Counted from the first letter of the stretch, positions 9,653-18,441 are shown. The stretch is 64,000 nt of DNA from Prochlorococcus marinus str. MIT 1214 (GCF_027359355.1 NZ_CP114777.1:1364001-1428000); one strand, 5' to 3'. Notes: generated by a model not told the origin, from the sequence alone. A program made the numbers and translations.

Positions 9653-9901
9653 CGGGAACGTCTACTTTCCAGTGATAACTTGATTTTTATGGTTTCACGT
9701 AGGTTTCACGTGAGAAGATTACTACCGATATAACTAGGGTTTTGATGGGTCGCTTTCACGTAGGTTTCACGTAGCACACTTTTACCGTCTCCATGGAGAA
9801 ATCGTAGAAAGATAATTTTCTCTACACTTTGTAGTCTTTTTTGATTTCTAAGAAATTGTTGTTTATGTATGATTTCTCTACAGATAATAAAAATTTGTAG
9901 A
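9653..9901 (+). repeat. Island spacer block with paired direct repeats (type A)
   Basis: No gene is seen. The block holds two copies of a paired direct repeat, TTTCACGTAGGTTTCACGTG at 9693-9712 and TTTCACGTAGGTTTCACGTA at 9754-9773. Next comes TGGAGAAATCGTAGAAAG ... TTTTCTCTAC (9792-9825), which can fold as a hairpin. The same order recurs at 24720-24905, where the segment GATATAACTAGGGTTTTGAT is also conserved. Paired direct repeats beside a core are typical of recombinase arm sites; that role is an inference. Confidence 0.6.
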
Positions 9902-11008
9902 TCAACCAAACCCAGTCATTTCAGTAAAGAGTGCTTTGTTTTCTGTGGATTCTGCAAACCCTAAAAGCAACTCATATCTCGTTTCTAAACCACTATTTAA
10001 ATTACCTAACCAATAGTTATAACCAGATTGGTCATAATCCCTACCTAAGACATTGACGTACAAAGTCTCAACATACTTAGCGTTAGAGACATCATCTCCA
10101 TATCTCTCTTTAAATTCATCAGAGACTAAAAATGAGGAAGCAACAGTCCTTGAATCATTTTCTCCTGAACTATATTTCCCAATCCAATAACGAAGTCCAT
10201 CTCCGTCGGGAAACCTTGCAAATGCTGCGTTATACAACCTGAACATCTTTCCAGAGTCAGTATTTAATCCCGTAACTTGATCAAAAACTCCTTTAATATC
10301 TGCTTCTATTGTCATAAATTTATCTACAAATTGAATCGAAGATAAACCTGTTAAAGGATCTATCGTGCCACCTGCATCTGGTCTGATTCCATACTCATTA
10401 TTGCCTAAGTCAAAAAATTGATAATCAAAACTATTTGTAGATAGAAATTTTCTATCACCCGAAGCAGGATTAATGACTGGACTATATTCTCGTAAGAAGT
10501 CGATATAAGACCCTCCATCCCAGGAAAATGGGTAAAGATTTAGATCTAAATCAATTGCATTCCAGCGAGTTTTGGAATTTACTGGTTGTAAAACTTGGTC
10601 AAGATGTTGAGGATATTTCTCATTAGTCAAATTATAACTTTGGAATTCTCCATTCGGTTTCTGAACAAATCTTTTAAGCAATGCTCCTTGATTATCCGTC
10701 AAAGAGAACTCATAAACATCATAATGAATAATCTTATCAGTGTTATTTTTATAATCTTTATTCGCTAATATAAATATCCCAGTATTATTAATCACTTCCG
10801 CATAATAAATATTCTTTGGATTATTATCATCTGGGTGACCAAAATAAACCTTATTTATAGTTTCCCAACCAACAGGAATTGAATAGTTTCCTTCTGGTAT
10901 AACGTACCAAAAGAGGTCAAATTCCTTATTATCATAATGTATAGTAACTCGATTTGTTGATCTATTAGCACTTAACTTTGTATTTCCTTGGTTATCAACC
11001 CAAGTCAT
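9902..11008 (-). CDS. DUF4214-like protein with unknown N-terminal region
   Basis: The protein has 368 residues. The last third (about 255-365) reads as DUF4214: LYNAAFARFPDGDGLRYWIGK, then FLVSDEFKERYG ... YVETLYVNVLGRDYDQSGYNYWLG, the repeated aromatic and Asp-rich pattern of that family, found in S-layer-like and exported repeat proteins. The first 250 residues (DLFWYVIPEGNYSIPVGWETI ..., then a WDGGSYIDFLREYSPVINP segment) have many Tyr, Asn and Trp residues and resemble extracellular beta-rich domains, but I cannot name them. No signal peptide is visible. It is the first gene of the island after guaA, with its 3' end facing guaA. Confidence 0.72.
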   Translation of the reverse strand: MTWVDNQGNTKLSANRSTNRVTIHYDNKEFDLFWYVIPEGNYSIPVGWETINKVYFGHPDDNNPKNIYYAEVINNTGIFILANKDYKNNTDKIIHYDVYEFSLTDNQGALLKRFVQKPNGEFQSYNLTNEKYPQHLDQVLQPVNSKTRWNAIDLDLNLYPFSWDGGSYIDFLREYSPVINPASGDRKFLSTNSFDYQFFDLGNNEYGIRPDAGGTIDPLTGLSSIQFVDKFMTIEADIKGVFDQVTGLNTDSGKMFRLYNAAFARFPDGDGLRYWIGKYSSGENDSRTVASSFLVSDEFKERYGDDVSNAKYVETLYVNVLGRDYDQSGYNYWLGNLNSGLETRYELLLGFAESTENKALFTEMTGFG

Positions 11009-11686
11009 AATACAAAAATCAAACTAGTAATGAGTTTATCATATCTTTGATCCGTATTTTTATATAGAGTCGTATTACTATGCTTTTCAATTGTTGATCT
11101 TTTTTGATAGTTAATATATTACATTTTGATCCAAATTCATTTAAGAGGATTATCTTATCTCATAGTAAAAAATCCATTCTCAAACAAGAAAGAATTACAC
11201 TAACTTATAATTACTTCTCTACAAAAGCATCATTGAGTATATTTTTACTTGTAATCTATTGGCACGACAGGGTTTCACGTGCTATATGTAAAGATGAAAT
11301 CCGTTTCTATGACTTGGGTTTGTGGGTGCTCTTTTGCGATTGACTATTGAGTGGGAATAGTTTAAGGCAGTATAACCCAGTCCACCACTCAAAGTGCTTG
11401 TTCCACGTGAGTTCCACGTAGAAATTTAAGTGACAGAGTGACAGGGATTTGAACAGTAAGTTCCACGCAAGTTCTACGTGTCACCTTGTCACCTTCTCTG
11501 TAAAGACATCGTAGATAGTTCATTTTCTCTACACTTGTTGTTTTAATGTCTAAGATTTAGTTGCTAAGAATTTATTAACGACTTCTCTACAAATTCATCT
11601 GTCCTGAGGATTTAAAAACGCACAAAAAAATTGCCCTATTAGAAATTCCTGAATCTAATTTTCTAATCACTAACCATAATCTATAG
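11009..11686 (+). repeat. Spacer with long direct repeat (copy 1 of the 11.2/18.1 kb pair)
   Basis: I see no convincing gene here. About 11220-11600 matches 18110-18420: shared pieces include TGTAAAGATGAAATCCGTT, the guaA-end core at 11343-11360, CAGTCCACCACTCAAA (partly an inverted repeat of the core), paired TTCCACGTGAGTTCCACGTA at 11401-11420, and CGTGTCACCTTGTCACCTTC near 11477-11496. The two copies bracket a segment of about 6.9 kb. The first 200 bp (11009-11210) hold nothing I can identify. Confidence 0.7.
11343..11360 (+). repeat. guaA-end core copy 2
   Basis: ACTATTGAGTGGGAATAG differs from the guaA end at one position. It lies 327 bp left of a small membrane-protein gene and inside the 11.2/18.1 kb direct repeat. 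Confidence 0.65.
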
Positions 11687-11872
11687 ATGTTGAATTTCAT
11701 TTATGCACTTGTTATCCCAGTACTGATCTTGGGATTGCTTTATCTATTCATCATTGAAAATAATGGTCTTCCAGATTGGATGGAACGTGTCTCAAGAAAT
11801 AGTGGTTCCGTTTGGACTTATGGAATTATTGCCATCGCCCTAGTTGGAATTCTTAGATATCTGATTCGATGA
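11687..11872 (+). CDS. Small two-helix membrane protein, unknown function
   Basis: The product has 61 residues. Two hydrophobic segments, about residues 3-23 (FIYALVIPVLILGLLYLFII) and 43-60, are joined by a short polar loop (NNGLPDWMERVSRNSG). The ATG at 11687 follows directly on AATCTATAG, with no strong ribosome binding site. It abuts the convergent gene at 11873 with no gap. No family is recognised; the composition and clear membrane pattern make a real small gene likely but not certain. Confidence 0.5.
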   Translation: MLNFIYALVIPVLILGLLYLFIIENNGLPDWMERVSRNSGSVWTYGIIAIALVGILRYLIR

Positions 11873-12148
11873 CTAAGCAGCAGAATCACTTATCTGATGT
11901 TCCATCAGTTCCCAATCTTGAGTTAAGAGTTCATGCCAAGTTTCCATAGCAGATTCGAGATCAATTCTTCTTGTATTTTTTAATTTGGTTGGAGTGCCAT
12001 CCTCAAGGCAATACCAGAGTTGTGTATACACTCTCGGAAATGCCATTTCGGATTTGGGATCACGAATAAAGAACATACAAAATTCTCTAGTGGGTGACAC
12101 TAACCATCCTGTTGGAGTTGGCAATGCTTCTCTAATTGCTTGATTCAT
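11873..12148 (-). CDS. DUF1651-like small protein
   Basis: The best start is the ATG at 12148 (MNQAIREALPTPTGWLVSP...), which has an AAAGAGAG ribosome binding site just upstream; a longer frame begins at 12175. The 91-residue product has TGWLVSPTREFCMFFIRDP, a middle region LWYCLEDGTPTKLKNTRRI and a C-terminal helix SAMETWHELLTQDWEL. This order (GW-L, R, then K-x-R and W-x-x-L-x-x-x-W) resembles DUF1651, a family of small proteins found almost only in Prochlorococcus and Synechococcus accessory regions. Function is unknown. A minus-strand hairpin (12175-12214) lies just upstream of the start. Confidence 0.6.
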   Translation of the reverse strand: MNQAIREALPTPTGWLVSPTREFCMFFIRDPKSEMAFPRVYTQLWYCLEDGTPTKLKNTRRIDLESAMETWHELLTQDWELMEHQISDSAA

Positions 12149-12172
12149 AATTCTCTCTTTAATTCGAGGCAT

Positions 12173-12214
12173 CAAAAAAGCACCTTGCTCACTGGTATTA
12201 CGCAGGTGCTTTAT
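12173..12214 (-). terminator. Hairpin terminator of a repeated island type
   Basis: AAAGCACCT and AGGTGCTTT form a 9-bp stem with a loop of about 17 nt. On the minus strand it is followed by a run of T. Similar AAGCACC ... GGTGCTT hairpins occur at 15662, 19029, 20826, 32193 and 58888. Confidence 0.6.
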
Positions 12215-12352
12215 GAGTTAGGACTGTTTGTGTGAGGAATGCCCTAGTACAGATATACTATTAAATCTTTTATAGGTCGTCAAGTATCCATAGGCAACTT
12301 CATCAAGATTTGCCTAACTTGTAAGCAATTCTATTTAAGTTAATAGGCAAAG

Positions 12353-13117
12353 ATGAATGAATTACGATTAAGAATCTATGAGCAGGTGATCAATAACACG
12401 CCAGGTGGAAGAACTTCTCTATTTAACAAAATCTGTGGAGTTACAATTTTTATCTCGATTTTCTTTGCAGTTATCGTTACTGAAAATTCAATTGATTATC
12501 AGTTTGGTGATCAGATAGACCTGTTGGATTGGATTATTGGTGCTTTGTTTTGTGTTGAATATTGTTGTCGTTTATGGGTTGCACCTTTAGATAAAAAGTA
12601 TGGAAAAGGTTGGAAGGGATTCTTACGTTATATGGTCTCACCAATGGCAATTATTGATTTCATTGCAATCATTCCATCTTTTATAGGTGTTCGAGCAGAA
12701 TTAAAAATTCTCAGGGTTATTCGTCTCTTAAGAATATTGAAGATTGGAAGAAGTGAAAAATTTAAGCAAAGTATCTATCACTTTAATTTCGCACTTCGAT
12801 CAAAGAGTCAAGAATTACAAATATCGACTTTTTATACAGTCTTACTTTTGTTGATCAGTAGCACTTGTATGTATCTTGCTGAATCTTCCATTCAACCAGA
12901 ATTGTTAGGGTCAATTCCAAGATGTCTGTGGTGGTCAATTACAACTGTAAGTGCTGTTGGTTATGGAGATTCAATACCTGTTACAGCAGTTGGAAAAACA
13001 ATTGCATCGATAACTTCTCTTATGGGTATTGCTGCCATAGCAATACCTACTGGAATACTTGCCTCAGGATTTAGCGAATCGATTGGTGTGAAAAACAAAA
13101 ATGAATTCAATGAATAG
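12353..13117 (+). CDS. Voltage-gated-type potassium/cation channel
   Basis: The 254-residue protein fits the six-helix Kv plan. S1 is near residues 27-45 and S2 near 60-80. An S4-like segment has regularly spaced arginines (ILRVIRLLRILKIGRSEKF, about 118-137). S5 is about 158-175, and the pore helix and filter read TTVSAVGYGDSIPVT (about 197-210), followed by S6. The filter motif VGYGD predicts K+ selectivity. There is no long cytoplasmic tail. The gene sits among island genes and is on the opposite strand from the TPR genes, so it is probably an independent insertion. Small bacterial channels of this type are scattered in marine cyanobacteria. Confidence 0.88.
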   Translation: MNELRLRIYEQVINNTPGGRTSLFNKICGVTIFISIFFAVIVTENSIDYQFGDQIDLLDWIIGALFCVEYCCRLWVAPLDKKYGKGWKGFLRYMVSPMAIIDFIAIIPSFIGVRAELKILRVIRLLRILKIGRSEKFKQSIYHFNFALRSKSQELQISTFYTVLLLLISSTCMYLAESSIQPELLGSIPRCLWWSITTVSAVGYGDSIPVTAVGKTIASITSLMGIAAIAIPTGILASGFSESIGVKNKNEFNE

Positions 13118-13269
13118 GAACTTCCTGGGAATACTGTATAAAAATGATATTCAAATCAGACAAAGGAAAATCCTTCACTAAAGAGGAAGCAATTTTACCG
13201 TCTCCCTGGAGAAAGCGTAGAAAGATGGTTGTCTCTACAAAATCAAATATTTTTATCCTCTGGATGTAG

Positions 13270-13359
13270 TTAGATTTTCGCTTTACAACCCCAGAACTGA
13301 TACATCCCTCTGAAGGTATTAGGATGCTTCTCTTCAAAACTTCTCCAATTCTGTAAGTT
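13270..13359 (-). pseudogene. Decayed C-terminal tail of a class I methyltransferase, copy 1
   Basis: Reading on from the stop of the sulfotransferase gene, in the same frame, gives NLQNWRSFEEKHPNTF then RGMYQFWGCKAKI and a stop. The intact methyltransferase gene (50117-52297) ends NLQNWARFEEKFPNTF, GGMYQFWVCKTRI, stop. The tail has no start and no upstream domain, so it is a leftover of a replaced 3' module. Confidence 0.85.
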
Positions 13360-15522
13360 TCATGAAATCAAGTCTCGGTATCTATCAGTTTGAGTAAGGA
13401 TTTTTATGGCAGGTCTCAGCATATTTTTGTAGTTCTTCCATCCACCAATTGATTTTGAATTGATTTGAAAACGCACTTGAACATTACTTGCTGTTGAAAC
13501 TGAGCGTGGATTTAGATGAGGTGATAGATATGAATCGTTCCATTCCCAACCTAACCAAGAGACCAAAGATTTAATTTCTTTACTAGGATTGCTCACTAAT
13601 AAATCATAATTTAAGTCGTATATTTTTGATCTAAACCTATTCTTATAATTAGTCATTAATTCTTCTTGATCTAAATAAACTCTTGCGCAATCAATTAGGG
13701 ATGAGGAATATTCATTCCCTTCAGAAAAATGTGTTCGATAAATTGAAAGAATATTATCTAAAGGATTTCTATAGCAGTGAATAATTTTGGCGTTCGGGAT
13801 TTGACAGGAGATAATACCTGCATATTGATAGTTATATAACCATTTATTTGTTGTGATCTTTAATTCACTTTTAAGACTATTTACTTTGTTCCAATATAAA
13901 ACGGCGAGAGGTGATTCTTGCTCATTCCTTTTTCGCTTTAGAAATGATTGCTCAAGTATGTTAATCTCCCCCAAATCATTAATATTAGGATTTATACTAA
14001 GAATAGATTCTACTAATGTGCTTCCACTTCTGGGCATCCCCACAATAAAAATATTCTCAGGCAAGTTTGTCTGTTCGATTTTCGTGATTTCATTTTTATT
14101 TGATTCAATAAGTAATGCATTTGATTTATTGATTAAAGTATCAGAGTTAGATGGATTAATATTAAGTTTAAGGTTATTTGCTAATTGAAGATATTTAGAA
14201 CTGTCTTCATATTTTTTTTCATTATGAAGAAAATTTGCTCTTGCAAAATAAATATTAACTTTGTCTGCCTCTGTTTTATTATTTAAGATGGTTTTAGAAA
14301 AAATTTGTTTTTTATATTCCTTTGTATTCTTAGATTTTTTGAATTTTGATAAAGTATAATAGACTATTGTTAAATTAGAGTTGATTTCTATTGCTTTATT
14401 TAGAGATAGTTCTGCTTCTTTTAATTTACCAAGATTAATCAATATGACTCCCCGATTGGAATGTGCCTCTGCGAAATCAGGTTTCAGTTCAATTGCTTTG
14501 CGAGTGGATATTTCTGCTTCTTGTAATTTGTCAATATCTTTCAATATGAGTCCTAGATTATAATGCGCCATTGCAAAATCAGGATTAATTTCAATTGCTT
14601 TGCGATATGAAAACTCTGCTTCTTGTAATTTGCCAAGATTTTTTAATGTGTTTCCTAGATTTAAATGCGCATTTGCGTAATCAGGATTAATTTCAATTGC
14701 TTTGCGATATGAAAACTCTGCTTCTTCTAACTTGCCAAGATCGTTCAATATATTTCCCAGATTGTAATTCGCCATTGAGTAATCAGGTTTAATTTCAATT
14801 GCCTTGCGGTAAGACATCTCTGCTTCTTGTAATTTGCCTATATCTTTCAATATGTTTCCCAGATTGGAATACGCCTCTGCGTAATCAGGTTTAATTTCAA
14901 TTGCTTTGCGAGTGGATATTTCTGCTTCTTGTAATTTGTCAATATCTTTCAATATGAGTCCTAGATTGTAATGTGCCATTGAGTAATCAGGTTTAAGTTC
15001 AATTGCTTTGCGAGTGGATATTTCTGCTTCTTGTAATTTGCCAATATCTTTCAATATGAGTCCTAGATTGGAATGCGCCATTGCGAAGTCAGGATTAAGT
15101 TCAATTGCTTTGCGAGTGGATATTTCTGCTTCTTGTAATTTGCCAATATCTTTCAATATGAGTCCTAGATTGTAATTCGCCATTGAGTAATCAGGTTTGA
15201 TTTCAATTGCTTTACGGTATGATATTTCTGCTTCTTGTAATTTACCAAGATCTCTCAATATTGTTCCATAATTAGAAAAAACTCTGTGATCATTAAAACC
15301 TTGATTTATACAATATTGATAAAGTTTTGCTGCTTCTGAAATGTTTCCTTGTGAATGTAAGTTAAATGCTTGATTAATTATTTGGTCTTTAGAAGGTGTA
15401 GAAGAAGTATTCGTATTAACAGTAATATTTTCTTTGATTTCTTCTAAGTCATATGGAACTGGGTATGTTTTTACTTCCGTGACTTTTTTCTTTCCTTTTT
15501 CTTCTTGATTAGAACTATTCAT
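13360..15522 (-). CDS. TPR-repeat protein with C-terminal sulfotransferase domain
   Basis: The protein has 720 residues. A leader (KTYPVPYDLEEIKENI, about 19-34) is followed by a helical pair and about ten TPR units (about 50-385). A helical linker comes next, and then a sulfotransferase domain: the PAPS 5'-phosphosulfate loop FIVGMPRSGSTLVES near 490-503 and the 3'-phosphate-binding region CYRNPLDNILSIYR near 584. The conserved end (LSPHLNPRSVSTASN ... GGWKNY) is shared with three other genes here. The enzyme should move sulfate from PAPS to an unknown acceptor in the cytoplasm or at the membrane. The first 1.0 kb, plus about 48 bp upstream, is identical to the neighbouring gene at 15997, but the 3' halves differ completely. 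A decayed methyltransferase tail follows the stop. Confidence 0.88.
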   Translation of the reverse strand: MNSSNQEEKGKKKVTEVKTYPVPYDLEEIKENITVNTNTSSTPSKDQIINQAFNLHSQGNISEAAKLYQYCINQGFNDHRVFSNYGTILRDLGKLQEAEISYRKAIEIKPDYSMANYNLGLILKDIGKLQEAEISTRKAIELNPDFAMAHSNLGLILKDIGKLQEAEISTRKAIELKPDYSMAHYNLGLILKDIDKLQEAEISTRKAIEIKPDYAEAYSNLGNILKDIGKLQEAEMSYRKAIEIKPDYSMANYNLGNILNDLGKLEEAEFSYRKAIEINPDYANAHLNLGNTLKNLGKLQEAEFSYRKAIEINPDFAMAHYNLGLILKDIDKLQEAEISTRKAIELKPDFAEAHSNRGVILINLGKLKEAELSLNKAIEINSNLTIVYYTLSKFKKSKNTKEYKKQIFSKTILNNKTEADKVNIYFARANFLHNEKKYEDSSKYLQLANNLKLNINPSNSDTLINKSNALLIESNKNEITKIEQTNLPENIFIVGMPRSGSTLVESILSINPNINDLGEINILEQSFLKRKRNEQESPLAVLYWNKVNSLKSELKITTNKWLYNYQYAGIISCQIPNAKIIHCYRNPLDNILSIYRTHFSEGNEYSSSLIDCARVYLDQEELMTNYKNRFRSKIYDLNYDLLVSNPSKEIKSLVSWLGWEWNDSYLSPHLNPRSVSTASNVQVRFQINSKSIGGWKNYKNMLRPAIKILTQTDRYRDLIS

Positions 15523-15570
15523 CTTTTCTTATCTTTTCTATCTTTTGCTTTTTCCGATTTTACTACTAAA
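14565..15570 (-). repeat. 1,006-bp segment apparently identical to 16947-17952
   Basis: Constant offset of 2,382 bp with no difference found by eye. It covers the upstream region, the leader and about 320 codons of the TPR array. It ends inside a TPR unit at 14565, after which the two genes diverge abruptly. Confidence 0.85.
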
Positions 15571-15839
15571 GAAAAGCGAATACTTGAAATTAATTAGTTT
15601 CCTAAAGTTACTTCAAGATCTAATCTTCCCAGTTCAAATCTAGGTCCTAGCAAAACTATTAAGCACCTTACAGGTGCTTTTTTAATACCAAAACGAAATA
15701 TAGTTGGGTTTTCAGATTTTTTAGTGCATAAAGATACAAATTGAGTATCCATAACAGCGGTTTGGAAATGTCATGGAATATTGATCTATCAGATTCATGA
15801 ATTATTACTGCCAAGATGTTCTCTGAATATTCGTAATAT
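15523..15839 (-). other. Spacer between two TPR genes
   Basis: No gene is seen. It holds the conserved upstream element at 15557-15570 and a perfect short hairpin AAGCACC TTACA GGTGCTT followed by six T (15660-15685, terminator on the plus strand). The remaining sequence shows nothing I can identify. Confidence 0.5.
15557..15570 (-). promoter_or_regulatory. Conserved upstream element of TPR genes (TAGTAGTAAAAT)
   Basis: On the minus strand TTAGTAGTAAAAT lies about 36 nt upstream of the ATG at 15522. The same or a close form precedes the genes starting at 17904, 24458, 29055, 34476, 52297 and 56862; a weaker variant (TAAGAGTAAGAT) precedes 40928 and 54528, and TAATAGTATAAT precedes 38567 and 47855. 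The position and A/T pattern suit a -10 box. No clear -35 is seen. Confidence 0.5.
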
Positions 15840-15996
15840 TCAGCTATTCATATTAGAAATCCAGAATTGATAAATACCTATGAACGTCGTGGGATATTGC
15901 TTTTCAAATTTTGTTCGTTTTTGTAAGTTTGTTTGCTTTTATCTTCTGGGAAATGCTTCCTATAAAGAGGGATTAAATTTTTGTATTCGAGGTTCG
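15840..15996 (-). pseudogene. Decayed C-terminal tail of a class I methyltransferase, copy 2 (longest)
   Basis: After the stop of the upstream gene the minus strand reads IQKFNPSL, stop, EAFPRR, stop, KQTNLQKRTKFEKQYPTTF, then IGIYQFWISNMNS and a stop. It aligns with the last 45-50 residues of the gene at 50117-52297 (IQQPIKSLYTKNFPQDTKQ ...). Two in-frame stops show that it is not translated. Confidence 0.82.
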
Positions 15997-17904
15997 TTAG
16001 GAATGAAATTCTCTGTTCAAATTCTGGAAAAATTTTGGTCCTTTTATTTGCTCATTAGTTATTTTAATGACACTTTCATCTCTTATTTTTTGCGCATATG
16101 CGACCCAGTTTCTCATTATTAGAAAGTTATTTAAATTAAACCCTTCTATACTTTTGCTGCTTTTACCCCAATTTTTACTACCTTGATCTATTTCTTTTTC
16201 GATAGTTCTCCAGTTTTCATTGTAATTCATTGGTTGATCACCAGACGTACTTATCTCTTTATATTGCGGGAATACAAGTGGATATTCAGAACATCCTCTT
16301 TTGACCTTAGAAATTAAATCAATTCTAATATTATTTTGAATATTAATATTTAACTTTTTAGATATTTTTAATGCTTCAGTTAGACTTAAACAATATATAA
16401 GTCCTTTATAAAATCCTGAGATATTAGGTCGGAGTTCGATAATAGATTTTCTAGTATTATTATTTTTAAGTTTTAACTGATTAAAAACTAAAAATAGTTT
16501 CATCAATTCAATTATTGAAACTACTTCAACTTGAACCTTATAACATCCAAAGCAGAATTCAGGAATTACTTTATGTTGATTGAATATTAGTTTATGCCTC
16601 TTACAATTTAAATTTACTTCATTCCTCCTATATATTTGTGATAAATTTGTTTCTAAGTTTAAATTATATTTTTTGTAAATTTTAAGTCCATCTTTATAAA
16701 TTCTTATCGCTTCATTGTCAGTTATTAGAATATTCTCTTTATGAAAAAGATTTACTTCTTTGAATTCCTCATTTATCATGTATAATAAGTTTGATTCAAT
16801 CTTTTTTGGTTTGTATATAGTTAGTAAATTTATTAAATGATTCTTAATAGATTCATTTTGAGGATTTAAGTCCAATGCTTTATTTAGAGATTTTTCTGCT
16901 TCTTCTAATTTTTTATATTCAACTAATATACCTCCCAGATTGGAATGCGCCATTGCAAAATCAGGATTAATTTCAATTGCTTTGCGATATGAAAACTCTG
17001 CTTCTTGTAATTTGCCAAGATTTTTTAATGTGTTTCCTAGATTTAAATGCGCATTTGCGTAATCAGGATTAATTTCAATTGCTTTGCGATATGAAAACTC
17101 TGCTTCTTCTAACTTGCCAAGATCGTTCAATATATTTCCCAGATTGTAATTCGCCATTGAGTAATCAGGTTTAATTTCAATTGCCTTGCGGTAAGACATC
17201 TCTGCTTCTTGTAATTTGCCTATATCTTTCAATATGTTTCCCAGATTGGAATACGCCTCTGCGTAATCAGGTTTAATTTCAATTGCTTTGCGAGTGGATA
17301 TTTCTGCTTCTTGTAATTTGTCAATATCTTTCAATATGAGTCCTAGATTGTAATGTGCCATTGAGTAATCAGGTTTAAGTTCAATTGCTTTGCGAGTGGA
17401 TATTTCTGCTTCTTGTAATTTGCCAATATCTTTCAATATGAGTCCTAGATTGGAATGCGCCATTGCGAAGTCAGGATTAAGTTCAATTGCTTTGCGAGTG
17501 GATATTTCTGCTTCTTGTAATTTGCCAATATCTTTCAATATGAGTCCTAGATTGTAATTCGCCATTGAGTAATCAGGTTTGATTTCAATTGCTTTACGGT
17601 ATGATATTTCTGCTTCTTGTAATTTACCAAGATCTCTCAATATTGTTCCATAATTAGAAAAAACTCTGTGATCATTAAAACCTTGATTTATACAATATTG
17701 ATAAAGTTTTGCTGCTTCTGAAATGTTTCCTTGTGAATGTAAGTTAAATGCTTGATTAATTATTTGGTCTTTAGAAGGTGTAGAAGAAGTATTCGTATTA
17801 ACAGTAATATTTTCTTTGATTTCTTCTAAGTCATATGGAACTGGGTATGTTTTTACTTCCGTGACTTTTTTCTTTCCTTTTTCTTCTTGATTAGAACTAT
17901 TCAT
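15997..17904 (-). CDS. TPR-repeat protein with an unknown C-terminal domain
   Basis: The protein has 635 residues. The leader and about eight TPR units (to about residue 355) are shared exactly with the gene at 13360. The last 270 residues match nothing I recognise. They contain RHKLIFNQHKVIPEFCFGCYKVQVE around 438-462 (two close Cys plus one upstream, CKRH, that might bind a metal) and an acidic/aromatic end (PMNYNENWRTIEKEIDQGS). The region is not a sulfotransferase, methyltransferase or glycosyltransferase by motif. It is the only copy of this module here. A long decayed methyltransferase tail lies just past the stop, suggesting that this module replaced a methyltransferase one. Confidence 0.78.
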   Translation of the reverse strand: MNSSNQEEKGKKKVTEVKTYPVPYDLEEIKENITVNTNTSSTPSKDQIINQAFNLHSQGNISEAAKLYQYCINQGFNDHRVFSNYGTILRDLGKLQEAEISYRKAIEIKPDYSMANYNLGLILKDIGKLQEAEISTRKAIELNPDFAMAHSNLGLILKDIGKLQEAEISTRKAIELKPDYSMAHYNLGLILKDIDKLQEAEISTRKAIEIKPDYAEAYSNLGNILKDIGKLQEAEMSYRKAIEIKPDYSMANYNLGNILNDLGKLEEAEFSYRKAIEINPDYANAHLNLGNTLKNLGKLQEAEFSYRKAIEINPDFAMAHSNLGGILVEYKKLEEAEKSLNKALDLNPQNESIKNHLINLLTIYKPKKIESNLLYMINEEFKEVNLFHKENILITDNEAIRIYKDGLKIYKKYNLNLETNLSQIYRRNEVNLNCKRHKLIFNQHKVIPEFCFGCYKVQVEVVSIIELMKLFLVFNQLKLKNNNTRKSIIELRPNISGFYKGLIYCLSLTEALKISKKLNINIQNNIRIDLISKVKRGCSEYPLVFPQYKEISTSGDQPMNYNENWRTIEKEIDQGSKNWGKSSKSIEGFNLNNFLIMRNWVAYAQKIRDESVIKITNEQIKGPKFFQNLNREFHS

Positions 17905-17952
17905 CTTTTCTTATCTTTTCTATCTTTTGCTTTTTCCGATTTTACTACTAAT
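16947..17952 (-). repeat. 1,006-bp segment apparently identical to 14565-15570
   Basis: Second copy of the duplicated 5' half of a TPR gene, with the identity ending in the same TPR unit. Identity at third codon positions implies a very recent duplication or gene conversion. Confidence 0.85.
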
Positions 17953-18441
17953 TTCAATCTATATGAATTCTCTTTGAAATTATTTGGGAACTGATAGAGC
18001 GAGAATAAAAAAATAGTTCTGTATATTATTTCTCTACTTAGAAGAGCAGGTGACAAGGTCAATGAAGCATTGCTGGTGACTAAAATTGAGTGTATTACTC
18101 TACAACTTTTCTGCAAAAGTATCATTCAGTGTGTTTTTCTTCGTGATCAATTGGTATGAGTAGGTTTTACGTGGGTTTTACGCGCTATGTGTAAAGATGA
18201 AATCCGTTGCTATAACAGGGGTTTAGGGGTGTTCTTTTGTGGTGGACTATTGAGTGGGAATAGTTTAGGGCAGTAAAACCAGTCCACCACTCAAAAACTC
18301 ACTTCCACGTGTCACCTTGTCACCTTCTCTGTAAAGACATCGTAGATAGTTCATTTTCTCTACACTCGTTGTTTCAATGTCTCTGATTTAGTTGTTAAGA
18401 ATCTATGAACGACTTCTCTACGCAATGAGAAATTCTTAGTA
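17905..18441 (+). repeat. Spacer with long direct repeat (copy 2 of the 11.2/18.1 kb pair)
   Basis: No gene is seen. It carries the TPR upstream element (17939-17951), TTTTACGTGGGTTTTACGCG at 18165-18184, the guaA-end core at 18246-18263, CAGTCCACCACTCAAAAACTC, and a CACGTGTCACCTTGTCACC block near 18305. About 18110-18420 aligns with 11220-11600 with few changes. Confidence 0.7.
18246..18263 (+). repeat. guaA-end core copy 3
   Basis: ACTATTGAGTGGGAATAG, same form as copy 2. It lies 179 bp beyond the 3' end of the minus-strand gene at 18442. Confidence 0.65.

Noticed and set aside
9706-9909. 67-codon minus-strand frame, and the 76-codon frame at 13107-13337
   Set aside because: Both translate shared spacer repeats (IFLRFLHGDGK-type reading). 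No ribosome binding site is present, and other copies of the spacer have stops.
11104-11343. 79-codon plus-strand open frame
   Set aside because: It lies within the 11.2/18.1 kb direct repeat, and the matching frame in the second copy is broken.
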